From Bradyrhizobium sp. ORS 285 (GTDB lineage Bacteria; Pseudomonadota; Alphaproteobacteria; Rhizobiales; Xanthobacteraceae): a stretch of DNA of 64,000 bases. Numbering within the stretch: the stretch's first letter is position 1; each line of letters begins with the position of its first letter. Under the pieces are notes generated by a model. The model had not been told where the DNA came from, ran no database searches, and worked only from the letters and a program-made list of their open reading frames with translations. Where the stretch lies: the NCBI RefSeq assembly GCF_900176205.1, contig NZ_LT859959.1, positions 6,871,001 to 6,935,000 on the forward strand, given 5' to 3'. Positions 39,237 through 48,647 of this stretch are shown here, in pieces. The position numbers and the translations under genes are program-made.

Positions 39237-40661
39237 TCAGCCGACGCGCCGCGCTGGCGGAGCCTCTGCGACGGAGCCAAGCTCGGCCGTCACAACGGCC
39301 GGGCGCAGCTCCAGCGCGGCCGGCTTCGGTCCCCAGCGGGTCAGCATCACGCTGGCGAGCGTCGACACGCCGAGCAGCACCATCGACGCCGCCGCCAACA
39401 TGAAGAACTGGCCTTCGGTCGCGGCATGGCTGAGCAGATAGCTGCCGCCCGCGGCAATGAAGATCAGCCGCGCGGTCTGCGCCAGCACCGGCCCGATCAC
39501 CTTGGCCGCGCCCTGCGACGAGAAATACATCGCGATCGCAAGACCGATGAAGGCGTACATCGGGGCTGCGATCTGCAGATAATGCCGTCCGGCGCTGCGC
39601 GCGCTCTCATCCTGGGTGAAGATGTCGACCCACAGCTGCGGGACGATGGCGATGATGGTCGAAAGCACGCCCATCGCGGTGAAGGACACCAGCCCCGCCG
39701 TCCAGGCGATCCGGCGGGCACGCGCGACGTTTCCGCCGCCGATCGCCATGCCGACCATCGGTACGGAGGCCATGCCGATCGAGAAGCCGACGGTGGTCAT
39801 CATGAACTCCAGCCGCGCGCCGATGCCATAGCCGGCCAGCACTGCGGTGCCGAAGCCCGCGAGCATGTGCGTGAAGATCGCGATCGACAGCACCGATTGC
39901 AGCGGCGAGAAGCAGGCGACCGCGCCCACCTTCAGGATGTCGGCGAACATCGCCCCGCTGATCTTCAGCCCGCGCAGTTTCGGCTTCACGCGCGCGCGGC
40001 CGGAGAACAGGTACCAGCCCATCACCGAGATGCTGACGCTGAAGGCGAGCAGCGCGCCCGCCGCGACGCCGCGCATACCCAGGCCGAGACCAAGGCTCAG
40101 CGTTCCGCCGAGTACGATCTGCAGTAGCGCCGAGCTCAGGATCATGAACGACGGCAGCTTCATGTTGCCGGTGCCGCGCAAGATGCCGGCCATGGAGTTC
40201 ATCAGCCACGGCAGCATCGCGCCGCCGAAGAAGATCTGCAGATAGGCCACGGCATGCTCCAGCACCGCGCCGCGGCCGCCGAGCACCTCCAGCAGAGCGG
40301 GGCCGAACACCAGCATGCCGACCATGAAGGTCGCGCCGAACGAGAGCGCGATCAGCAGCGCGTGCGAGGCCAGCGTGGAGGCGCGCTCGGTCTCCCCCGC
40401 GCCGAGAGCGCGGGCGATCGCCGAGGCCACGCCGCCGCCCATGGCGCCGCCGGACATCGTCATGGTGAGGATCACCAGCGGGAACACCAAGGCCATGGCA
40501 GCCAGCGCCTCGATGCCGAGGCGGCCGATATAGGAGGTCTCGGCGATCACGACGCAGGTGCCGGCGGAGTTGGCGATGAGGTTCGGCCAGGCGAGCGACA
40601 GCAGCGTCTTGAGGATCGGACCGTCGGCGACCGCGTTCCGCGCCGGCTTCACGGGCGGCAC
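39237..40661 (-). CDS. MATE-family efflux transporter, N-terminus probably frameshifted
   Basis: A 474-residue protein with about 12 membrane segments and typical MATE patterns (LAWPNLIANSAGTCVVIAET; ILRGTGNMK; FSPLQSVLSIAIF). A well-placed ATG (40708, with GGGGAG five bases upstream) begins MSEIGLADTPVGE but is in a different frame and stops after 19 codons. The main frame resumes at VPPVKPARNAV, where a GTG (40661) could act as start. One base seems lost or gained near 40660-40680. Exports a cation-coupled drug or metabolite. Confidence 0.8.
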   Translation of the reverse strand: MPPVKPARNAVADGPILKTLLSLAWPNLIANSAGTCVVIAETSYIGRLGIEALAAMALVFPLVILTMTMSGGAMGGGVASAIARALGAGETERASTLASHALLIALSFGATFMVGMLVFGPALLEVLGGRGAVLEHAVAYLQIFFGGAMLPWLMNSMAGILRGTGNMKLPSFMILSSALLQIVLGGTLSLGLGLGMRGVAAGALLAFSVSISVMGWYLFSGRARVKPKLRGLKISGAMFADILKVGAVACFSPLQSVLSIAIFTHMLAGFGTAVLAGYGIGARLEFMMTTVGFSIGMASVPMVGMAIGGGNVARARRIAWTAGLVSFTAMGVLSTIIAIVPQLWVDIFTQDESARSAGRHYLQIAAPMYAFIGLAIAMYFSSQGAAKVIGPVLAQTARLIFIAAGGSYLLSHAATEGQFFMLAAASMVLLGVSTLASVMLTRWGPKPAALELRPAVVTAELGSVAEAPPARRVG

Positions 40662-40821
40662 GGGCCGCCCTCGCCGACTGGAGTGTCGGCCAGGCCGATC
40701 TCGGACATGTTCGCTCCCCGCTCGGCTGCGGTTGGTATCGCAGCGCAATTGTTGTTGCTTCTAGCACATCGCCGCGTGCGGCGGACGCATTGGGGGTACG
40801 CGCACGGCGCGCAGCCGCGCT

Positions 40822-41928
40822 CTACAGGCGGAAGTGCTTCGAGAGCTTGAGGCCCTGCGCCTGGTAATTCGAGCCGATGCGGCTGCCATACATCGCGTTC
40901 GGGCGGGCCAGCATCTTCTCATAGACGAGACGGCCGACGATCTGGCCGTGCTCGAGGATGAACGGCACCTCGCGCGAGCGGACTTCAAGTACCGCCCGCG
41001 AGCCCTGCCCGCCGGCGCCGGCATAGCCGAAGCCAGGGTCGAAGAAGCCGGCATAGTGCACGCGGAATTCACCGACCAGCGGATCGAACGGCACCATCTC
41101 CGCAGCGTAATCCGGCGGCACCTGGACGGCTTCCTTGGAGGCCAAAATGTAGAACTCGCCGGGATCGAGGATGAGGCTGCCATCCGGCCGCGCCTTGATC
41201 GGCTCCCAGAATTCCTCGACCGGATAACCGCCGCGGCGGTCGACATCGACGACGCCGGTATGGCGCTTGGCGCGGTAGCCGACATAGCCATTGGCATTGC
41301 TGCCCGAGAGGTCGACGGACAGAGCGACACCGCCGGCGAGATCGGCGTCGTCGCGATCGACCAGCCGCTCGGCCTCGTGCAGCGCGATCAGCTCGTCCTC
41401 GGACAAGACCGCGTCGCGGTAGCGGAAGCGGACCTGGGAGAGGCGGGAGCCTTCGCGCAACAAGACGGGGAACGTCTTCGGGCTGATCTCGGCATAGAGC
41501 GGGCCGTGATAGCCGGCGCCGATCATGTCGAAGCGCCGGGTGCCGTCGGCGATCACGCGGGTGAACACGTCGAGCCGCCCGGTCGAGCTCTTCGGATTGG
41601 CGGCGGCGACGATGTCCTTCGGCAGCGCCAGGCTCTCCAAGAGCGGCACGATGTAGACGCAGTTGGTCTCCAGCACCGCGCCGTCGGCCAGCGCGATTTC
41701 GTGCAGCTTCAGTTCGTCGATGCGCTCCGCGACCGTGGAGCCCGGCCCCGGCAGGAAGCTCGCGCGCACGCGGTAGGCGACGTCGCCGAGGCGCAAATCC
41801 AGGCTCGCCGGCTGGATCTGGCTCTCGACGAAGTCGTATTCGGGAATGATCAGGCCGGCCTCGGCCATCGCCACGATCATGCGGTCGGGCAGGATGCCAT
41901 GGGCGTCGGCGGGAAGCGAAAACGGCAA
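40822..41928 (-). CDS. dcd: dCTP deaminase (2'-deoxycytidine 5'-triphosphate deaminase)
   Basis: A 368-residue protein, about twice the usual dcd length and with two related halves (NPKSSTGRLDVFTRVIADGT; ILDPGEFYILASKEAV; and MVPFDPLVGEFRVHYAGFFD). Long versions are common in Bradyrhizobium-type bacteria. Converts dCTP to dUTP for dTTP synthesis. It is transcribed divergently from the metZ leader. Confidence 0.85.
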   Translation of the reverse strand: MPFSLPADAHGILPDRMIVAMAEAGLIIPEYDFVESQIQPASLDLRLGDVAYRVRASFLPGPGSTVAERIDELKLHEIALADGAVLETNCVYIVPLLESLALPKDIVAAANPKSSTGRLDVFTRVIADGTRRFDMIGAGYHGPLYAEISPKTFPVLLREGSRLSQVRFRYRDAVLSEDELIALHEAERLVDRDDADLAGGVALSVDLSGSNANGYVGYRAKRHTGVVDVDRRGGYPVEEFWEPIKARPDGSLILDPGEFYILASKEAVQVPPDYAAEMVPFDPLVGEFRVHYAGFFDPGFGYAGAGGQGSRAVLEVRSREVPFILEHGQIVGRLVYEKMLARPNAMYGSRIGSNYQAQGLKLSKHFRL

Positions 41929-42039
41929 GACCTGATCCTTTGCAGGCGCCGGAATGGCGGCTATGCGAGCCTATATAGGGTCTTTTGACCGGTTATCCGA
42001 TGGCTGGCTTGACGGAAAGGCCGGGTGAGACTAAGAGCA

Positions 42040-42103
42040 CGACTTATCCCGTGGTGATTTGAGCCGGCCGGCTTGCAGCCACGTTAAATAAGTCGCTAAA
42101 CAG
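42040..42103 (+). promoter_or_regulatory. SAM-II riboswitch
   Basis: The block matches the SAM-II core: CGTGGTGATTTGAGCCGG, GCTTGCAGCCACGTTAAA and GTCGCTAAA. CGACTTAT (42039-42047 area) pairs with ATAAGTCG (42088-42095) and the GCTAAA forms the pseudoknot. It senses S-adenosylmethionine and lies 95 bp before metZ. Confidence 0.9.
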
Positions 42104-42157
42104 GCCGGGGACGATTGTGATCCCGGCCGTGAGGAGTTTTCCCAGGCCGGTTTTTTT
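42103..42157 (+). terminator. Attenuator: mutually exclusive hairpins after SAM-II
   Basis: GGCCGGG (42103-42109) can pair with CCCGGCC (42122-42128). The same CCGGCC (42123-42128) can instead pair with GGCCGG (42145-42150), which is followed by seven T. The first is an anti-terminator, the second a Rho-independent terminator. Confidence 0.8.
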
Positions 42158-42198
42158 GTGCCCATCGCGAGAAGAGCGGTGGTCACGATGGAGGTCAC

Positions 42199-43395
42199 AT
42201 GTCGAAGTCCCCCGCGTCGTTCGCCCACTACCGTCCTGAAACCCGGCTGGTGCATTCCGGCGGCCTGAGGTCCGAATTCGGCGAGACCGCCGAGGCGCTG
42301 TACCTCACGCAAGGGTTCGTCTACGCCACCGCCGAGGAGTGCGAGGCGCGCTTCAAGGGCGAGGATCCCGGCTTCATCTATTCGCGCTTCTCCAACCCGA
42401 CCACGGCGATGTTCGAGCGCCGCATGATCGAGCTCGAAGGCGCCGAGGCGTGCCGTTCGGCGGCGACCGGCATGGCCGCCGTCACCACCGCGATCCTCGC
42501 GCCCTTGCGCGCCGGCGACCACGTCGTGGCGGCGAAGGCGCTGTTCGGCTCCTGCCGATACGTGGTGGAAGACCTGCTGCCGCGCTACGGCATCCAATCC
42601 ACCCTGGTCGACGGCCTCGATCTCGACCAGTGGCAGAAGGCTATCAGGCCGAACACCAAGTCGTTCTTCCTGGAGAGCCCGACCAATCCGACGCTCGACG
42701 TGATGGACATTCCGGCGATCGCCGAGATCGCGCACGCCCATGGCGCACGGCTGATCGTCGACAACGTGTTCGCGACGCCGATCTGGCAGAGCCCGCTGGC
42801 GCTCGGCGCCGATGTCGTCGTGTACTCCGCGACCAAGCACATCGACGGCCAGGGCCGCTGCCTCGGCGGCGTGATCCTGTCGTCGGAGGCGTTCATCGCC
42901 GAGCACATCCACAATTTCATGCGCCAGACCGGCCCGTCGATCTCGCCGTTCAACGCCTGGGTGCTGCTGAAGGGGCTCGAGACCCTGGCCGTGCGCGTGC
43001 GCGCGCAGACCGAGACGGCGGCGAAGGTGGCGGACTTCCTTGCCGCGCATCCGAAGATCTCGCGGCTGATCTATCCGGGCCGCGAGGACCATCCGCAGGC
43101 CGCGACGGTCAGGAAGCAGATGCGCGCCGGCTCGACGCTGGTCGGCTTCGAGGTCAAGGGCGGCAAGGCCGGCGCGTTCCGCACGCTCAACGGCCTGAAG
43201 CTCGCGCGGATCTCCAACAATCTCGGCGACTCCAAGACGCTGGTCACGCATCCCGCGACGACCACGCATCAGCGGCTGTCGCCGCAGGCCCGCGCCGAGC
43301 TAGGGATCAGCGAGGGCTTCATCCGCTTCTCCGCGGGCCTTGAGCATGCCGACGATCTGATCGAGGATCTCGACGCGGCCTTGAAGGCCGCGTAG
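42199..43395 (+). CDS. metZ: O-succinylhomoserine sulfhydrylase
   Basis: A 398-residue PLP enzyme of the Cys/Met-metabolism family. Visible features are YSRFSNPTTAMFERRMIELE, the cofactor-binding segment, and SATKHIDGQGRCLGGV with the catalytic Lys. It converts O-succinylhomoserine and sulphide to homocysteine. GGAGG four bases upstream fixes the start. Control by the SAM-II riboswitch fits methionine feedback. Confidence 0.9.
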   Translation: MSKSPASFAHYRPETRLVHSGGLRSEFGETAEALYLTQGFVYATAEECEARFKGEDPGFIYSRFSNPTTAMFERRMIELEGAEACRSAATGMAAVTTAILAPLRAGDHVVAAKALFGSCRYVVEDLLPRYGIQSTLVDGLDLDQWQKAIRPNTKSFFLESPTNPTLDVMDIPAIAEIAHAHGARLIVDNVFATPIWQSPLALGADVVVYSATKHIDGQGRCLGGVILSSEAFIAEHIHNFMRQTGPSISPFNAWVLLKGLETLAVRVRAQTETAAKVADFLAAHPKISRLIYPGREDHPQAATVRKQMRAGSTLVGFEVKGGKAGAFRTLNGLKLARISNNLGDSKTLVTHPATTTHQRLSPQARAELGISEGFIRFSAGLEHADDLIEDLDAALKAA

Positions 43396-43468
43396 CGAAT
43401 GGCGAAGTCGGAGTAGCGAGTAGTAGGTCCTCATCCCTATTCGCTACTCGCTAGTCCCTACTCGCCCT
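43393..43468. repeat. Imperfect palindromic repeat of the TTCGCTACTCGC type
   Basis: GGAGTAGCGAGTAGTAGG and CCCTATTCGCTACTCGC alternate here right after metZ. The same words occur at 63125-63240 next to a heptanucleotide array, so this is a dispersed family. Confidence 0.6.
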
Positions 43469-43470
43469 CG

Positions 43471-44592
43471 TCACATCGGCCGATAGGTCAGCACTTCCGA
43501 CGGCTGGTTGATGCCGAGCTTCACCTGGCCGACGGAGCGGATGATGTCGTCACCCAGCAGTTGGGCGAAGCAGGCGTAGCCCCAATCGCTCATGTGCAGG
43601 CCGTCCGAGATCACGAACTCATTGATCGGAATCGCCTGGCGCTCGTGCCAGTCGCGCATCACCTCGAAGCGCGGGAAGATGCCGGCGTGATGCAGCTCGG
43701 CGATGCGGCCGAGCAGCTTGTTCATGCGGCTGGCGTTCTCCGAACGCTCGTTCACGCGCGGCGAATATTGCAGATCGACCAGCACGACGTCTGAGGCTGC
43801 CGCCTGGATCTTGCCGACGCCGTCCTCGACCAGCTTGGCGGTCTCGGTCGGATCAAGATCGCGCAGCACGGCGTTGGTGCCGACCTGCCAGATCACGAGA
43901 TCCGGATGACGGTCGATCACCGACGTCTCCAGCCGCTTCATCATCTCAGGCGCATCCTCGCCACCGACGCCGGCATTGATGACGCTGATGTCGGCCATCG
44001 GATATTGTCGGCGGAGCTGCGCCGCGAGCCGGTTCGGATAGGTGTAGTCGGGCGTGCTCGCGCCATAGCCCTGCGTCGATGACGAGCCGAAGGCGACGAT
44101 GACGACCGGCAGGCCCGATGCGAGCTTGTTGGCGACGTGCGGCAGCGAGATGAAATTCTTCTTGGCGACGCCCTTCGGCGGCAGGCACGGCACGCGGTTG
44201 AAGATATCGGTGGCGGATTTGGCGACCTGCTTGACCTTGTCGATGGCCCGCTCGGTGATGCTGCGCGAGGGTGACGGCGTAGCGGTCATGACCGGCGCGT
44301 TCGCCGGCGACTGCGCATCCGTCATGGCCGGCGGATTTGCCGGTGCTGGCTGTGATGTCTTGGCCGCGGGGTTGACGGCGGCGATCGGCCCGGGCGCCGG
44401 ATTGCCGGCCTGAGCCACCATGACGTGCCCGATGGTCTGACGCAGCTCGCTGACCGCGATCGCATCGGCAGCCTCGGCGCCCTGCGCGCGTGGCGGGCTG
44501 ATCGAGAGAGCCATCAACAGGGCCGCGACAGCCGAAAGCGTCTCCCATGTCCCAGATACGCGGTACAATTTATTCGAAGACATAGACAACAT
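43471..44592 (-). CDS. Exported SGNH-type esterase/hydrolase
   Basis: A 373-residue protein with an N-terminal export signal (KLYRVSGTWETLSAVAALLM to a cut near AQGAEA) and a Pro/Ala linker. The SGNH blocks are present: FGSSSTQGYG (Ser), INAGVGGED (Gly), QVGTNAVL (Asn) and SDGLHMSDWGY (Asp and His). It should act on acyl esters in the periplasm. ATG 44592 sits five bases from the upstream stop; ATG 44583 is an alternative. Confidence 0.8.
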   Translation of the reverse strand: MLSMSSNKLYRVSGTWETLSAVAALLMALSISPPRAQGAEAADAIAVSELRQTIGHVMVAQAGNPAPGPIAAVNPAAKTSQPAPANPPAMTDAQSPANAPVMTATPSPSRSITERAIDKVKQVAKSATDIFNRVPCLPPKGVAKKNFISLPHVANKLASGLPVVIVAFGSSSTQGYGASTPDYTYPNRLAAQLRRQYPMADISVINAGVGGEDAPEMMKRLETSVIDRHPDLVIWQVGTNAVLRDLDPTETAKLVEDGVGKIQAAASDVVLVDLQYSPRVNERSENASRMNKLLGRIAELHHAGIFPRFEVMRDWHERQAIPINEFVISDGLHMSDWGYACFAQLLGDDIIRSVGQVKLGINQPSEVLTYRPM

Positions 44593-44596
44593 AACC

Positions 44597-45355
44597 CTAG
44601 TTCTGCTGCGCCGGGCCGAGATGCGCCGCGTCGATGATGAACTTCGACAACGCCCGTCCGAGACAATCATGAACCTGCTTGGCCAGCTCGACCCCATGCG
44701 TCGGATTGAACAGGTCGAAATCGCCCTGTTCGTTCCATTGCCGCATGATCGCGAAGCGATCGAACAGCGGGATGTCGCGCTGCTGCGCGACGACCCGCAT
44801 GTTGTCGACATAGGGCGGCACGGAAATCAGTGTTTCCGTCCGCGGGCTGTATTGCAGGTTCATCAAGACGACGTCAGCTCCCGCTTTCTGCAGCGTCGCC
44901 ACACCGTCGTCGACCGCCTGCCGGAACTCATCAGGATCGATCGACCGCATGGCGTCGACCGTTCCGGTCTGCCAGATGACCAAATTAGGCCTTTTTCCTT
45001 CCACCAGTTTAACAAGATTTCCAGCGATTTCCTCGGCCGTCTTCTTTGGCTGCAGCTCGACACTGAGATTGACGGTGACGGCCGGGAGCTTGTCTTTCAG
45101 AGCCGCCTGCAAGCGGGCGGGGTACGCGGCCGCGTCGGAGGTGCTGACGATGGAGGATGAGCGGCTTCCAACGACCAGAATATCCAGCGTGCGCGCGTTT
45201 TTGACAGCGTCTGCAACTTTCGGGAGCGAACTCTCGGTCGTCAGCAGGTAGGCCGGCACCTCGCAGTTCTGCGGCGCGTCTTCCGCGCGCGCAGAGGCCG
45301 CCAGCGAAATCGCTAGCGCTGCGATACCAAACCTTAACCACGAGACGGACTTCAT
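44597..45355 (-). CDS. Exported SGNH-like paralogue, degenerate active site
   Basis: A 252-residue protein with a signal peptide (cut near ASARAEDA). It aligns with the neighbour (VVGSRSSSIV, VIWQTGTVDAMRSIDPDEFR, DVVLMNLQYSPRTE, FNPTHGVELA). The block III Asn is replaced (QTGTVDA versus QVGTNA), so it may be inactive or act differently. Its stop lies just upstream of the SGNH gene and its start touches the acyltransferase stop, forming one operon. Confidence 0.75.
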   Translation of the reverse strand: MKSVSWLRFGIAALAISLAASARAEDAPQNCEVPAYLLTTESSLPKVADAVKNARTLDILVVGSRSSSIVSTSDAAAYPARLQAALKDKLPAVTVNLSVELQPKKTAEEIAGNLVKLVEGKRPNLVIWQTGTVDAMRSIDPDEFRQAVDDGVATLQKAGADVVLMNLQYSPRTETLISVPPYVDNMRVVAQQRDIPLFDRFAIMRQWNEQGDFDLFNPTHGVELAKQVHDCLGRALSKFIIDAAHLGPAQQN

Positions 45356-46665
45356 CAGCCCCCTCCCGCCAGATCGGCGTTGCTGCGCACACCCTTTCGC
45401 GCAGCGCCCTTATCGGCCTCGCGCTTGTACCATGAAATCAGCGAGGCCACTCCCCACATGATGAGGATGCCGCACAGGCTGATCACCGCGTGCATCATGG
45501 CGCCGCCGGACACTTCGGCAAGCACGAAGTGGCCCGCGAACGCCAGAAACACGCCGAGACAGAAGATCTCCAGCGAGTGTTGCCCGCAAACAATCAGAGG
45601 GCGCAGCCAGGGCGATTTGAGCAGAGGCCAATCCTTGCGCAGATAATGCACTGTGAGTGCTGCGAGTGCGAGGAAATGCGCGAAACGCAACACGTCCAGG
45701 TCTGTCTTGTCGATCGGATACATCCACTGCTCGATTCTGCGCGGCATCAGATGGCCGAGCTGCGGGATGTACCAGGTCAAGGTTACGCAGAACGCCGCCA
45801 CCAGATAGGCGACGCAGAGCCCGAGCGTGATCGGTGAGTTGATGATGCGCGCCATGCGTTGCGCGCCGCCGAGCGCGCACCAGGCGCCGAACACGAACAG
45901 CAGCTGCCAGGCAAACGGATTGAAGGCCCAGAAACCGTTCGGATAGGCAGTGAGATAAAGATCGAGCTCCCACGTGACCGCGTAGAGAACGACCGACAGG
46001 CCGAGCGTGACATCCGGGCGCCAGCGCATCAGCCACAGGATCAAGGGCAGGAACAGCATCAGCACGATGTAGAGCGGCAGCACGTCCATGTTGACGGGCC
46101 GGAAGCGCAGGATCAGCGCCTGCACGATGGTCACGTCCGGCTGCTTCAGGAAGTCCATGATCCCCATCTCTTCGGTGTAGAGCGGGTTCTCGAAGCTGGT
46201 CGCGACGTAGGAGATCTCGGCGAGGAAGATCGTGAACAGGAAGACGTGGGCGACGTAGATCTGCCAGACCCGGCGCAGGATGCGCGCGGTGGCGACGATG
46301 AAGCCGGCGTCCTGCATCGCTCGCCCATAGACGAAGGCGGCCGTGTAGCCGGAGATGAAGATGAAGATCTCGGTGGCGTCGGAGAAGCCGTAGTTGCGGA
46401 TCGTGAACCAGGTCAGCAGGTTCGGCGGCAGATGATCGATGAAGATCAGCCACAGGGCCAGTCCGCGGAACAGATCGAGCCGCAGCTCGCGCTCGCCGAC
46501 TGCCGGGAAGGTGATCGCGGGTGAAACGGCCTTCGCCGGCGGCGCCGCTGCCGGGGCAGCCGCGATGGCAGGCGCGGCCGTGCTCGCAGCCGCGACAGTC
46601 TCCGCAGCCGGTGTCGGTGCGGCAGCGGCGGATGGTCCGGAAAGGCGATCGGCAATCGACGTCAT
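45355..46665 (-). CDS. OpgC-like membrane acyltransferase
   Basis: A 436-residue protein with a Pro/Ala-rich N-terminal tail and about ten membrane segments. LDLFRGLALWLIFIDHLPPN, with the conserved His, and RNYGFSDATEIFIFISGYTA are typical of OpgC/acyltransferase-3 proteins that add acyl groups to periplasmic glucans. It starts the operon with two exported SGNH proteins that could receive or transfer the acyl groups. The ATG at 46665 begins the domain. Confidence 0.85.
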   Translation of the reverse strand: MTSIADRLSGPSAAAAPTPAAETVAAASTAAPAIAAAPAAAPPAKAVSPAITFPAVGERELRLDLFRGLALWLIFIDHLPPNLLTWFTIRNYGFSDATEIFIFISGYTAAFVYGRAMQDAGFIVATARILRRVWQIYVAHVFLFTIFLAEISYVATSFENPLYTEEMGIMDFLKQPDVTIVQALILRFRPVNMDVLPLYIVLMLFLPLILWLMRWRPDVTLGLSVVLYAVTWELDLYLTAYPNGFWAFNPFAWQLLFVFGAWCALGGAQRMARIINSPITLGLCVAYLVAAFCVTLTWYIPQLGHLMPRRIEQWMYPIDKTDLDVLRFAHFLALAALTVHYLRKDWPLLKSPWLRPLIVCGQHSLEIFCLGVFLAFAGHFVLAEVSGGAMMHAVISLCGILIMWGVASLISWYKREADKGAARKGVRSNADLAGGG

Positions 46666-46753
46666 CAGGCACCACGTCAAGGCTGCCAGCCCGAAAGGCC
46701 CAGCAGAGGGAATGTAGGGCTGCGCAATTTTTGCGCAAGCGATGAAGGACTTA

Positions 46754-47038
46754 TCAGCAGAGCCGTGCCCAGTTTTTGGCGCATGGCCCAGACGTTTGGT
46801 CCAAGAGGTCGAGCAAGAGTTCAGCAAGCGTTAGAGCCAGAGGTTGGTTCACAGGCCTGGCCAACAGCTCGGTCGAGCGCCGGACCAGGAACTCCACCAT
46901 CGCGCAACCGGAGGCGACTGCGTCATGCCAACAGGACCGCGCCGCCACCGCATGCCCTGCGACCATGCGCTGTCCCATTCCGCGAGCCGTCAAACGGAGG
47001 TTGCAGAGCAAGTGCAGAGTCCGCGATTTTGGTGCCAT
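46754..47038 (-). CDS. Small hypothetical chromosomal protein
   Basis: A 94-residue helical protein with Cys and Met (MAPKSRTLHLLCNLRLTARG; VNQPLALTLAELLLDLLDQT). The frame is part of a longer open frame that extends over apaG, but only this part looks protein-like. Composition resembles phasin-like or other small helical proteins. No Shine-Dalgarno is seen. Coding status is likely, not certain. Confidence 0.45.
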   Translation of the reverse strand: MAPKSRTLHLLCNLRLTARGMGQRMVAGHAVAARSCWHDAVASGCAMVEFLVRRSTELLARPVNQPLALTLAELLLDLLDQTSGPCAKNWARLC

Positions 47039-47110
47039 AATCCGGAACTGTGTTGAAACCACGATGGCGTTACGATTGGTTCCGCGACAAGTTTCCGCTA
47101 CAATGCATCC

Positions 47111-47506
47111 ATGTACCGCGCCGTGACTCGCCACATCGAAGTGACCGTTGAACCGAACTTCCTGCCAGAGAAGTCGTCGGTCGCGGATGGTCGCTGGTTC
47201 TGGTCCTATACGGTGGTCATCACTAACACCGGCAAGGAGACCGTGCAGCTGCGCAGCCGGCACTGGATCATCACCGACGGCGCCGGCCGGCAGCAGGAGG
47301 TCCGCGGCGAGGGGGTGGTCGGCGAGCAGCCGGTGCTCGCCCCAGGCGAGCGCTTCGAATACACCTCCGGCGTCCCGCTCACCACGGCGTCGGGCTTCAT
47401 GTCCGGCTCCTACCAGATGGAGACCGCCGGCGGGGAGCAGTTCGACATCGCGGTGCCCGCGTTCTCGCTGGACGGCCCTGACGGCGGCAAGCGGGTGCTG
47501 AATTAG
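47111..47506 (+). CDS. apaG: ApaG protein
   Basis: A 131-residue beta-sandwich protein. FWSYTVVITNTGKETVQLRS and RHWIITDGAGR, EVRGEGVVGEQPVLAPGE and FEYTSGVPLTTASGFMSGSY are the hallmark of ApaG, linked in other bacteria to Co2+/Mg2+ resistance. Complete length for the family. Confidence 0.9.
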   Translation: MYRAVTRHIEVTVEPNFLPEKSSVADGRWFWSYTVVITNTGKETVQLRSRHWIITDGAGRQQEVRGEGVVGEQPVLAPGERFEYTSGVPLTTASGFMSGSYQMETAGGEQFDIAVPAFSLDGPDGGKRVLN

Positions 47507-47627
47507 TCTGGCGGGCATTTGGTTCGATCGGCGCACCATCGTGCATTTGATTGGCCGAATGCTGCTCTCGCGTTTCACTCGCTCGCTCTCTTCCGGCCTG
47601 CCGTACCTGTCGACGACATCCACCGCT

Positions 47628-47784
47628 GTCGTCCCGGGCAAGCGTCCGGCAACGCGCCAGCGTTGGCGGATGCGCCGACCCGGGATCCATAACCACAGGA
47701 TCCGGTTTGGCGATGACTGGAGCGGCGACCTTGTCTTGCCGCCACCGCCGGTGGTTATGGGTCCCGGCTCAAGGCCGGGACGAC
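47628..47784. repeat. REP-like composite palindrome
   Basis: CCGGGATCCATAACCAC (47680-47696 area) is nearly the reverse complement of GTGGTTATGGGTCCCGG (47752-47768). GTCCCGGC and GCCGGGAC (47761-47781) form a further hairpin, and GTCGTCCCGGG opens the element. Confidence 0.65.
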
Positions 47785-48403
47785 ACCCTGGGTGTCGAAC
47801 CAGGGTGCGTCACCCCTGATATGCGCATGAGCTGAGAGTCCAAGATCACGCCAAGCATCTTCGTTCTCGCCACGCATCCTGCGCCCGAGCTTTGTCCATT
47901 CATCCGCCCTCCAACAGAGGGCGCAGGGAAGGCCAGGCCTCGGCTGAGGCCTGCGGCCCGCCTGCGAGAAAAAATGCAGGCGGCAGGTACCACAGGTTCA
48001 GCCGGACAGACCCGGCCCTCCCTGCGCGATCGGTTTTAACGGCTGCTTCGCGTTCTCCCTGGTGCGCCGGGCTTGTTGGCCACCATCCCCACGCGAAGCC
48101 AAGGCCTCAACGTGAGTTGATATCAGCGTCGGGATATCAGGACCGCGCGACTTGACCGTACGTGCATCGCCGTTCGTCCGCGCGATGTGACTCACGCTGC
48201 GTCGACACACGCCCATCGCATCCCGCTGCCAACGTCTCGTGACGGTCGCGACACGCCCCTCATGCGGCAGCAGGGACGCGCGGAAATGTGCGCCTGATTT
48301 GCCCGACGGCACAAGCTGTTTGTTGCCGCGACAGAGTAGCGCGACGGGTAAAGTGGTCAGGAACAGTGACGTCAGGTGAACTAATCGAGATGGCGCACCG
48401 GAC

Positions 48404-48473
48404 CGTAGGGTGGGCAAAGGCGCCCGGAAAATCGAGGTCCAGGCACGCGATGTATGGCGCCGTGCCCACCGTC
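48404..48473. repeat. Intergenic palindrome, GTAGGGTGGGCAAAGG family
   Basis: GTAGGGTGGGCAAAGGCGC near 48405 faces GGCGCCGTGCCCACCGT near 48456-48472. It is a known style of bradyrhizobial intergenic repeat. Confidence 0.55.
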
Positions 48474-48565
48474 CGCAATCACTGCGCGCCCATGGTGAGC
48501 ACGCAATTTACTGTTCCCCGCGGGTGCAGGAAATCGCTTTGCCCGACCTACGAACCTTACACTGC

Positions 48566-48647
48566 CGTCATCGCGAGGAGCGAAGCGACGACGCGATCCA
48601 GAGCCATGGTAACGACTCTGGATCGCGTCGCTGCGCTCGCGATGACG
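48566..48647. repeat. Long inverted repeat, CGTCATCGCGAGGAGCGAAG family
   Basis: The left arm CGTCATCGCGAGGAGCGAAG continues into CGATCCAGAG and faces CTCTGGATCG and CGCTCGCGATGACG. The arms are around 32 nt with few mismatches. Confidence 0.7.

Noticed and set aside
46754..47641. 295-aa minus-strand ORF opposite apaG
   Set aside because: The part over apaG is a shadow; only the last 94 residues are kept as a possible gene.
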